6,263 bases of DNA from Firmicutes bacterium UBA5420 (GTDB lineage: Bacteria; Bacillota; Limnochordia; Darwinibacteriales; Darwinibacteriaceae). This document shows, piece after piece, positions 1-5,874 of this stretch. A program made the translations under genes and the position numbers. The DNA lies in NCBI GenBank assembly GCA_002409455.1, contig DHNI01000005.1:13096-19358 (forward strand), written 5' to 3'. Positions within the stretch are counted from its first letter, which is position 1. Each line of letters begins with the position of its first letter. The notes under the pieces are model-generated. The model saw nothing but the letters and a program-made list of their open reading frames with translations, was not told the DNA's origin and did not search any database.

Positions 1-702
1 CTCGACTTTTTGGTATTCCGCCTCGGAAAGGCTAATCAAAGGTACAAACCAATGTCCTTGCACCCCAGGTGCTTCGTATTGTCTACGAACATACTCAGGC
101 GAAAGTGCTAGTTCCTCCTGTAGAGCCTTTAGAAGTATGTCTGAATCTGTAATGCGATCGGGCTGCACGCCTATTGTTACGAGACTCCCTTCGCCAGCCA
201 AGATCTGGCCGCTACCATCTAGAATTTGTCCTCGCCTAGGTTCTTGGCGAGCCCTGGCATAATCTGCAGCAAGGCCGAAGGTCGGTAAGGGTAAGTTATT
301 CTCCCACTGAACCTTCCAGTCATCAAAGATGGTTTCACGGGTTAGGTTGAGCGTTGTTTCGACCACAAGTGGCTCAAAATACTGGCTTTCATAGCGCAAA
401 GCGAAGCTATAGACCGCTGCTTTGTTGTCCTTAGAAACCGGCGCCAAATTCGTCATGGTAACGCCCGAGAGGCCGAACGCTTGGCTAAACTGACGGAAAC
501 CCCGTTCGAGCTCGGAAGCCGCCGGATGGGGCTGGACATCAAAATACATGTCAAGTTCCGTGAAATCACGCCCTTCGATCTGCTCCAAAAAGGCTTCAGC
601 CACATCAACTGGATCCTTTTGCACATATTGCCAGAGGATAACACCCCCTACAATTCCTGCAATAAGGAGAATGCCCACAACGGCCATCACAGATTTTTTC
701 AT
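1..702 (-). CDS. Class B penicillin-binding protein, N-terminal part (runs off left edge)
   Basis: The 234 codons from ATG at 702 stay open to the window edge, so only the N-terminal part is seen. Residues 1-25 are a Lys-Lys start plus one hydrophobic segment, a signal anchor placing the rest outside the inner membrane. Residues about 33-140 resemble the NTF2-like MecA_N domain, ending in a WKVQWE stretch (129-134) typical of its last strand. Residues 156-169 (RRGQILDGSGQILA) match the RGxIxDRxGxxLA box that opens the PBP dimerisation domain, with DGSG in place of the usual DRNG. The Ser-x-x-Lys transpeptidase domain would lie beyond the edge. Family role: D,D-transpeptidation of peptidoglycan; members of this layout include low-affinity PBP2a-like enzymes, but beta-lactam resistance cannot be inferred here. 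The start is supported by a GAGGAGA Shine-Dalgarno at 709-715. It is separated from the upstream operon by a likely terminator and its own promoter. Confidence 0.85.
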   Translation of the reverse strand, partial: MKKSVMAVVGILLIAGIVGGVILWQYVQKDPVDVAEAFLEQIEGRDFTELDMYFDVQPHPAASELERGFRQFSQAFGLSGVTMTNLAPVSKDNKAAVYSFALRYESQYFEPLVVETTLNLTRETIFDDWKVQWENNLPLPTFGLAADYARARQEPRRGQILDGSGQILAGEGSLVTIGVQPDRITDSDILLKALQEELALSPEYVRRQYEAPGVQGHWFVPLISLSEAEYQKVE

Positions 703-740
703 GATGTCTCTCCTCGCAATCTCATCTGGTATCTTCCTTT

Positions 741-749
741 ATTATATCA
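741..749 (-). promoter_or_regulatory. Extended -10 promoter for the PBP gene
   Basis: On the minus strand the sequence reads TGATATAAT: a perfect TATAAT hexamer (741-746) with the TGn extension (747-749). No good -35 is found 16-18 bp upstream, which is tolerable for extended -10 promoters. Transcription would start near 735, giving a leader of about 33 nt before the ATG at 702. It lies downstream of the hairpin at 802-833, consistent with independent expression of the PBP gene. A second TATAAT at 761-766 lacks the TG extension and a -35. Confidence 0.5.
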
Positions 750-801
750 TTCGGAAACAGATTATAATTGCTGGGATACGATACTATTCCACGGTAAGAC
801 A

Positions 802-833
802 ATATGGGCTGTTCGCCAGAGAACAACCCATAT
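802..833 (-). terminator. Hairpin terminator after the beta-barrel gene
   Basis: Two 13-nt arms (802-814 and 821-833) flank a 6-nt loop. Read as minus-strand RNA every position pairs, with one G-U wobble; read as plus-strand RNA the same position becomes a C-A mismatch, so the structure favours the minus strand. The tail after the stem is UGUCUU, only moderately U-rich, so this is a likely but not textbook intrinsic terminator. It begins 24 bp past the barrel stop codon, where the operon should end. Confidence 0.6.
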
Positions 834-857
834 CCATAATCATGCTACCAACATCGT

Positions 858-1967
858 CTAGAAGCCCACCTTTAATGCAGCGTACGCGTTATTGTTTTGA
901 CCCAGAGCAGGCATGCCCAAATCACCGGGACTTCCGCTAAAGTACTGAACCCCTAGGCTGAGCAAGGTGGAATCAGCCAAAGACAACGCTATCTCCGGAG
1001 ATAGCATGTATTCATTGCTATCCAAATTATACATAGCACCGAGCCTGGCAGAATGCAGTAAGCCAAAAGGGTATTCAGCAGCGAGAATAATATTGTTGGT
1101 TCCCTCTCCAGCCGAGTGATGGTAGTATTGTCCAATCAGCACAAGACCATTTTGAAAACCGTAGTCTCCACCCAAAATGAACTGATAATAGCCCTTCGCG
1201 TCTTGAGGTTCGGGTAGGAAGTAAGCACCTTCGGCCCATAAACCCATATCTCCGATAGTAGTCGCCGTATCAAAGCCAAACATCTGCACCTTTTGAAAGA
1301 GGGCCTTGATCTGTGGTGGCTGGCCAGGTTCAATGCAAGGGGTCGGAAAGTCTTCCCAGCCTCTAAAATAGCTAAGAGAGAGATCCCAACCATTGAGACC
1401 GAAGAAAGACGCACGTAGGCCCAGCTCGGAATTCTCCAATCGAGGCTCCACCTCTTTTGGAGTAATGACGGTTCCGGGCATAAGTGGGTGGGGAATTTCA
1501 TCAAAAGCTGGTTTGAAAACAGGTATCCAAACCGCAGTGAGCTTGGTACTCTGTCCAATGTAATAATCCGCGGCCACAGCATACACTGCTTGTTTATCAG
1601 CCATAGGATTTTGCACATCTACAGGGTTTAGGATATCGGTAGGATTGATCTGTAGCGCTGTTCCCCAGGAGAACCTTTGCTTACCAACTCGCAGATCAAA
1701 CTGTTGCGCATAATAGTCCAAGTAAGCTTCATCGAGTTCAACCTGAAAACCATCATTGTAATAACCTTTTGCCCCAACGTGGAAAGCAGCACTCCCCACA
1801 AAGTGATCGAATTTGAGCTCAAGTTCGCTACCGGGGCTGAGATAGTATGGCTCCTCTAAACCTACGACCATATCTGTGGTTACCGATCCAGAAATATCAA
1901 GTGGCGCAGCAGCAGCCATTCCAGTGAGAACCAATAGAAGCAAAACGCCGAGACAAACTTTTTTCAT
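858..1967 (-). CDS. Predicted outer-membrane beta-barrel protein (DUF1302/porin-like)
   Basis: A 369-residue protein. Residues 1-21 form a clear signal peptide: MKK, a Leu/Val-rich core and an Ala run suited to signal peptidase I. The remainder alternates polar and hydrophobic/aromatic residues in short strands broken by Gly/Asn/Asp turns, and it ends in YAALKVGF; a terminal Phe is the classic outer-membrane barrel signature. Residues 80-117 contain EAYLDYY, LRVGKQRFSWG and NPTDILNPVD, resembling the conserved segment of DUF1302/alginate-export-like barrels often found beside RND/MMPL and LolA-like genes. Start chosen at 1967: it begins the signal peptide and has GGAAAGGGG upstream (1979-1987), whereas the longer in-frame start at 2030 overlaps the preceding gene and places 21 unlikely residues before the signal sequence. 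Only 4 bp separate it from the LolA-like gene, implying translational coupling. Likely role: outer-membrane end of the export route (inference). Substrate unknown; no lipobox or plug domain seen. Confidence 0.75.
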   Translation of the reverse strand: MKKVCLGVLLLLVLTGMAAAAPLDISGSVTTDMVVGLEEPYYLSPGSELELKFDHFVGSAAFHVGAKGYYNDGFQVELDEAYLDYYAQQFDLRVGKQRFSWGTALQINPTDILNPVDVQNPMADKQAVYAVAADYYIGQSTKLTAVWIPVFKPAFDEIPHPLMPGTVITPKEVEPRLENSELGLRASFFGLNGWDLSLSYFRGWEDFPTPCIEPGQPPQIKALFQKVQMFGFDTATTIGDMGLWAEGAYFLPEPQDAKGYYQFILGGDYGFQNGLVLIGQYYHHSAGEGTNNIILAAEYPFGLLHSARLGAMYNLDSNEYMLSPEIALSLADSTLLSLGVQYFSGSPGDLGMPALGQNNNAYAALKVGF

Positions 1968-1971
1968 AAAC

Positions 1972-2745
1972 TTATAATCCCCTTTCCAAACTGCGAACAG
2001 TAAAGATCGAGTCGGAAATAGCAACATCAAACTCTACATCCGAGACACGCAAAAGTGTCTTTGTGCCCTCCTGCACATTCTGCATTTCCATGGCTGAAGC
2101 GATCCATCTGCCATCAACTTCGCGGAGGCTTTCATTATGCAGAACCTTAAGCAGCTGCCCACTTGTATCCACATACTCTATTTTGCGCGGAAGAAAACGT
2201 TCTTGATCCACCCACATCACCAGCTTGGAGTAATCACTATCGTTATCTTGGGGTTCCAATGCCAAAACATAGGTCTCTGTGCCCAACAATACTTCTGACC
2301 GCAGTAAAGTAGCCACAAAATCATTCGAGAACCCTGTCATCCCCAGCTGCTCCATATCATCATAACTAAGGTCACTACCCATAAAGCTGCCTTTCTTAGC
2401 ATGACCTGCAATTCTCCGCGATCTGCCTAGGGCGGGCAAGTAAAGCCACGTATCCTCATCATCCATAAGTAAACCTGTGCCCCGTACATCGGATGGTGAC
2501 AAAAAGCGCACTAACATAAGATCCTTGCTTGCAGTCCGCTTGTTCTGGAGCTGAATCTCCCTCGTCCGCTCCTGACCCGACGAGCTAACCAACGTCATTT
2601 GCTGGGTCATTATTTTCGAATCACTAGCCATCACTGTATCGACCTTTTCTAAAATCTCGCTGGCAGTCAACTCTGCAGCGAACCCTATTCCACACGAACC
2701 CAGAATCAGTCCTAGTATGAACAAAAAAATGTACGTCTTTTTCAT
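1972..2745 (-). CDS. LolA-like 'outer membrane lipoprotein-sorting' protein
   Basis: A 257-residue exported protein. Residues 1-24 are a signal sequence; cleavage could be by signal peptidase I near GFA-AEL, or by signal peptidase II at a loose lipobox LGSC (15-18). The mature part carries segments typical of the LolA_like (TP_0789-type) family: VRFLSPSDVRGTGLL (79-93), WLYLPALGRSRRI (100-112), GSFMGSDLSYDDM (119-131) and MWVD (167-170), ending in FTVRSLERGL. LolA-fold proteins are half-barrels that hold acyl chains in the periplasm. This subgroup is usually encoded next to MMPL/RND pumps and differs from true LolA, so 'lipoprotein sorting' is only a family name. It lies 43 bp after the RND gene and 4 bp before the barrel gene, suiting a periplasmic shuttle between them (inference). 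The start at 2745 is preferred over an in-frame ATG at 2778 because it has an ideal GGAGGG site and begins directly at the signal peptide. Confidence 0.85.
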   Translation of the reverse strand: MKKTYIFLFILGLILGSCGIGFAAELTASEILEKVDTVMASDSKIMTQQMTLVSSSGQERTREIQLQNKRTASKDLMLVRFLSPSDVRGTGLLMDDEDTWLYLPALGRSRRIAGHAKKGSFMGSDLSYDDMEQLGMTGFSNDFVATLLRSEVLLGTETYVLALEPQDNDSDYSKLVMWVDQERFLPRKIEYVDTSGQLLKVLHNESLREVDGRWIASAMEMQNVQEGTKTLLRVSDVEFDVAISDSIFTVRSLERGL

Positions 2746-2751
2746 TGCTAT

Positions 2752-2757
2752 CCCTCC
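2752..2757 (-). promoter_or_regulatory. Shine-Dalgarno site fixing the LolA-like start
   Basis: The minus strand reads GGAGGG, 6 nt before ATG at 2745. No comparable site precedes the alternative in-frame ATG at 2778, which would add 11 residues before the signal peptide. Confidence 0.75.
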
Positions 2758-2788
2758 ATATATAGGTTTCTTCACCACACAATCTGTT

Positions 2789-5074
2789 CTACGATCGCTG
2801 TATCACCTCTTTTCTAGTTTTCTCCTTACTCTCCCAGCGAACCAAGATTAAAGCAGGTAGCACTGTCAGGGCACTCGCGGATGCCACAAACATGGTTCCG
2901 GTAACCAAGCTACCGAAATATTGAAATGGCGGAAACGATGAGAGCAATAAGATCAAGAACCCTGCAATCACCGAGCCTGCATTGGTCACAATTGATTTAC
3001 CAGTATGCATGATCGCACGAGTTACGGATTGAACCGGATCGTGCGCTTGTCTTTCCTCCTGATAGCGGGTATAGATGTGAATGGAGTAATCAACTCCCAC
3101 ACCAATACCAATGCTACTAATTAGAACAGTGACAATGTCCAATGGAATACCAAGCCACCCCATAAGACCAAAATTGATCAGAATCGTAGAAGCAACGATT
3201 GCGGTGCTAAACAAACTACCTTCCCACGACCGCAAAAGCAATAACACGATGACAAAGACAGTGACTAGGGCTGTAAATAAACTGGAGATCTGACCATCAA
3301 TAATCATGGACGCTAAAGCATCCAAAAGTGCAATTATCCCCGTTTGGGTGACCTCTACATCAAGATCGCCAAAGTACTCCATAAACAACCTGTCTATCTC
3401 ACTAAATAATCTTGTTGTGGCTTCATTACTCGAATCCTTGACCAAGGCCTGGATACGTGCTTGCTCGTAATCTAGAGTGACAAATTGTTCAAGCATCTCG
3501 CCGCCACTCATCTCCATCAAGAGCAGATACTGGGCGGCTAATTCGCGTGTCGTTGGCAAGATTTCAAAGGAAGGGTCACCGTCATTGAGAGCCATGTTGA
3601 CCCGTTCGAGGATGTTGATGATAGATTGAGGGTGCCCCACAAGTCCGGTCTGTTCTAAATCAGACTGGAAGTCCCTCATGGCATGGAGTAGCTCGGGATC
3701 AAGCACATCGCCACGAATTACGATCTCCACACTCTCCGAACCCGAAAACTTATCCTTTACCATTTCATAAGCGATTTTCGGCCCTGTATCGTCTGCAAAG
3801 AAGTTGAAGAAGTTACTATCTGTAGACAGCCTGGGTATCCCGAGTAAAGCCACCACCAAAATAGCGGCCATAACCATTAGCACCTGGCGTTTCTTTTGCG
3901 TCACTATGTGAGCAACGCGGGCCAAAATCGTAAGCAACACTCCCTGTTGTTCATTGCTTCTTTGCGTGGCAATCTTTTTCGGCACAGGCAACAGCAAAAG
4001 CATGGCCGGAATAAATGTCAAAGAAATCAAAAGAGCCACGAGCACTCCATAGGCTGTAAACAAGCCGAAATCTTTCATGAGAGTAATGCTACTAGAGGCA
4101 TTGGAGGCAAATCCTGCAATCGTGGTAGCTCCAGCCAGAAGCACTGATATTCCCACTGATTTCAGCGTTTGATTGACTGCCTTCTCTTTGTCAGCTCCCT
4201 GCAACAACTCATCATTGTAACGGGCGATAATATAAATTCCATAAGCACTCCCTAGACTCACGAGCAAAACGGGCATGACTGCATTTAAAGGCGAAAGTTG
4301 TTTGCCCATGAGACCCATGAGGCCCAAAGTCCATATCACACTGATCAACACGGTAATGAAAGGTAAAATAACGCCGCGGAAGTTCCGAAAATAAAGGTAT
4401 AGGACAAAGGCTACTAAGAGCAATACAACGGGAAGTAGCTTCATCAAGTCTGCTTGCATCGAATCTGCCAGAACTGCATTGAGAACCGGCGTTCCCGTAA
4501 GATATAGCTTCCCTTCGGCTACGTCCATTGAGCTTAGTCGTTCCTGCACTGCTAGGGCCACTTCAACGGCGTCATAGTCGGGATCCACCTCGGCCACATG
4601 CAAGGCCCCCGTTCCATCGGAGGAGACAATGGTACCAACGTACATCTCATCGCCTAAAACACGTTCTCGCAGAAGATCCATGCCCTGCTGATCTGTAGGA
4701 ATTTCACCTATAAGGGGAACCACTTCTATTCCCCAATCACTTCCAGCGATTTCCTCAATCGTTGTCAGACTACGTACATTCGTAACACCTGGAATCTGCT
4801 GGATTTCCTGCGTAAGCTGCTCTATGCTCCTCAAATTTGTTACAGTAAATACGTCTGCTGTGGTCAAGGCCACCATAATGCGATCGGCTCCACCAAATTT
4901 CTCACCAATCTCATCATAAGAGATGACTTGAGGATGATCTTCAGGGAAGAATGCTTTAATATCAGTGGTGATCCCCACCCGTCTTGCATACACTCCAAAA
5001 ACGATCGTAAATAACACCACTATGGCAATTACCACTTTGGGGTATTTCAATATTTTCGCATACACAAACTGCAT
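2789..5074 (-). CDS. RND superfamily transporter, MMPL/SSD-type
   Basis: A 761-residue inner-membrane protein with the duplicated RND architecture. TM1 (about 13-30) is followed by an extracytoplasmic loop (31-210) and TM2-6 (about 211-362); a short cytoplasmic linker leads to TM7 (396-414), a second loop (415-595) and TM8-12 (597-745). It is shorter than HAE-type pumps (about 1000 residues) and fits the MMPL/hopanoid-exporter-like group, which moves lipids or hydrophobic compounds using the proton gradient. The second half holds GIGVGVDYSIHIYTRYQEE (656-674), whose Asp662 is the expected proton-relay residue; the matching site in the first half is LGSAYGIYIIARYNDE, with Ala277. The C-terminus is basic and cytoplasmic. 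ATG at 5074 has AAAGGTG at 5085-5091. A perfect TetR-type operator lies 35 bp upstream of the start codon, so repression by the adjacent regulator is likely. No membrane-fusion protein or TolC gene accompanies it; its partners appear to be the LolA-like and barrel genes. Substrate not determinable. Confidence 0.9.
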   Translation of the reverse strand: MQFVYAKILKYPKVVIAIVVLFTIVFGVYARRVGITTDIKAFFPEDHPQVISYDEIGEKFGGADRIMVALTTADVFTVTNLRSIEQLTQEIQQIPGVTNVRSLTTIEEIAGSDWGIEVVPLIGEIPTDQQGMDLLRERVLGDEMYVGTIVSSDGTGALHVAEVDPDYDAVEVALAVQERLSSMDVAEGKLYLTGTPVLNAVLADSMQADLMKLLPVVLLLVAFVLYLYFRNFRGVILPFITVLISVIWTLGLMGLMGKQLSPLNAVMPVLLVSLGSAYGIYIIARYNDELLQGADKEKAVNQTLKSVGISVLLAGATTIAGFASNASSSITLMKDFGLFTAYGVLVALLISLTFIPAMLLLLPVPKKIATQRSNEQQGVLLTILARVAHIVTQKKRQVLMVMAAILVVALLGIPRLSTDSNFFNFFADDTGPKIAYEMVKDKFSGSESVEIVIRGDVLDPELLHAMRDFQSDLEQTGLVGHPQSIINILERVNMALNDGDPSFEILPTTRELAAQYLLLMEMSGGEMLEQFVTLDYEQARIQALVKDSSNEATTRLFSEIDRLFMEYFGDLDVEVTQTGIIALLDALASMIIDGQISSLFTALVTVFVIVLLLLRSWEGSLFSTAIVASTILINFGLMGWLGIPLDIVTVLISSIGIGVGVDYSIHIYTRYQEERQAHDPVQSVTRAIMHTGKSIVTNAGSVIAGFLILLLSSFPPFQYFGSLVTGTMFVASASALTVLPALILVRWESKEKTRKEVIQRS

Positions 5075-5109
5075 AATAACTCAACACCTTTCAGACTAGA
5101 GGCGCCCTT

Positions 5110-5127
5110 TGAGTGAGGGCTCACTCA
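5110..5127. promoter_or_regulatory. TetR-type operator 2, upstream of the RND gene
   Basis: A perfect inverted repeat, TGAGTGAG-GG-CTCACTCA on the plus strand: 8-bp arms and a 2-bp centre. Size and layout fit a TetR dimer site. Its left arm is identical to that of the site before tetR and 6 of 8 right-arm bases agree. It lies between tetR and the RND gene, 35 bp before the RND start. The only upstream promoter candidate (TTACAA at 5171-5176 with a poor -10, TAAGTT, at 5148-5153) is weak; if it is real, the operator would lie inside the leader and act as a roadblock. Confidence 0.8.
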
Positions 5128-5181
5128 TCAATGGAGACAACACTGCTAACTTATTCGGGAATGTGCCATCTTGTAACCCCC

Positions 5182-5769
5182 TCACATAGCCAAGCCTTGG
5201 AAATAAAACTCCACCAGCTCGTTTGCGGCATGCTGCAACACATAGGCTCGCTCTTGCGCGGAATCTCGACCCACTGCATACAATACTACCGCACTCACAC
5301 CCCCAAACATCGCTGTGGCAATCAGCGATGAGTTGCAGGGTCGAATTTCGCCCCTTTCTATACCCTCATCTAAGAGGATTCCAATATAGGTAGGAATACC
5401 TTCCAAGAATTCATTTATCGTAGTAAATAACCCATCATGAATTGGCGTTGGGTGCTCTTTCGCCAAGATTTTCCCTAAGGCGGGGTTTTCACTAATGGCC
5501 TTAAAATGCATTGTCAAAAGCATTTGAAGCTCTTCTTTAAGGCTCAACGATTCTTGGCGTATCTTCTCCCAATAGTTGCGCCTTAAATCGAGCTCGACTT
5601 GGAATATGTATTCAAGAATAGCCTCCTTGCTGCGGAAATAGTTATAAATCGTTCCCACGGATATACCTGCTTCAGCTGCAATCCGATCTGTAGTTGCATT
5701 ATGGAACCCCAGCTCAGCAATGACTTTAATCGCCGTTTCCCGAATTAGCTCTTTCTTGTTCTCCCTCAT
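5182..5769 (-). CDS. TetR/AcrR-family transcriptional repressor
   Basis: A 195-residue protein, the usual TetR length. The N-terminal DNA-binding domain spans about residues 7-53, with the helix-turn-helix in TTDRIAAEAGISVGTIYNYF (26-45) followed by the conserved RSKEAIL. The C-terminal part (about 60-195) is an all-helical ligand-binding and dimerisation domain, too divergent to name a ligand. It is the first gene of the putative operon and is preceded by a strong promoter whose start is covered by an operator-like palindrome; the same palindrome recurs before the RND gene. This supports an autoregulating repressor of the downstream transport genes, released when a ligand (possibly the exported molecule) binds (inference). 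ATG at 5769 is preceded by a run of seven G then TGATGAA, able to pair with the anti-Shine-Dalgarno through G-U wobbles. Confidence 0.92.
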   Translation of the reverse strand: MRENKKELIRETAIKVIAELGFHNATTDRIAAEAGISVGTIYNYFRSKEAILEYIFQVELDLRRNYWEKIRQESLSLKEELQMLLTMHFKAISENPALGKILAKEHPTPIHDGLFTTINEFLEGIPTYIGILLDEGIERGEIRPCNSSLIATAMFGGVSAVVLYAVGRDSAQERAYVLQHAANELVEFYFQGLAM

Positions 5770-5776
5770 TTCATCA

Positions 5777-5783
5777 CCCCCCC
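5777..5783 (-). promoter_or_regulatory. Unusual G-run ribosome binding site of tetR
   Basis: The minus strand has seven consecutive G followed by TGAT, 7 nt before the start codon. It aligns with the full AGGAGGTGAT consensus if G replaces A, with wobble pairing. There is no other Shine-Dalgarno candidate. A homopolymer of this length in a leader may be prone to slippage, which would change spacing rather than frame. Confidence 0.55.
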
Positions 5784-5785
5784 AC

Positions 5786-5803
5786 TGAGTGAGACCTCAC
5801 TTT
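5786..5803. promoter_or_regulatory. TetR-type operator 1, at the tetR transcription start
   Basis: The plus strand reads TGAGTGAG-AC-CTCACTTT. The inner 14 bp (5788-5801) are a perfect inverted repeat, AGTGAG/CTCACT around a 2-bp centre; the two outer pairs do not match. It has the same left arm and spacing as the perfect copy at 5110-5127. It starts 4 bp past the -10 box and covers the predicted start site, so a bound dimer would block RNA polymerase. A short overlapping dyad, CACTGAGTG (5783-5791), extends it on the gene side. Confidence 0.8.
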
Positions 5804-5807
5804 TTTT

Positions 5808-5836
5808 AGTATAGTTTAGAAAAATCCTGTTGTCAA
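5808..5836 (-). promoter_or_regulatory. Strong vegetative promoter of the tetR-RND operon
   Basis: On the minus strand the -35 is TTGACA (5831-5836, perfect), the spacer is exactly 17 bp, and the -10 is TATACT (5808-5813, 5 of 6). Transcription should begin near 5801, inside operator 1. The match to the sigma-70/sigma-A consensus predicts high output when the repressor is released. Confidence 0.9.
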
Positions 5837-5874
5837 GGGCTACGATTTGATCCGCTAGTAAGCTGGTCAGGCGC

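Noticed and set aside
481..940. Two plus-strand open frames (481-861 and 548-940)
   Set aside because: They lie antisense to the PBP gene and the terminator region, show no family motifs or export signals, and have no clear ribosome site.
1136..1822. Minus-strand frames inside the barrel gene
   Set aside because: They overlap the barrel gene in another frame; their composition is that of an out-of-frame shadow and no motifs are visible.
1968..2030. Longer barrel start at 2030
   Set aside because: It would overlap the LolA-like gene by about 60 bp and put 21 residues before an obvious signal peptide.
3896..4147. Plus-strand frame of 83 codons opposite the RND gene
   Set aside because: Antisense to the transmembrane-coding region, low-complexity His/Gln-rich product, no ribosome site.
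5148..5176. Possible promoter for the RND gene (TTACAA, 17 bp, TAAGTT)
   Set aside because: The -10 matches at only 3 of 6 positions; kept only as a hypothesis under operator 2.
5113..5331. Plus-strand frame beginning inside operator 2
   Set aside because: Opposite the 3' half of tetR, with no promoter, Shine-Dalgarno or recognisable motif.
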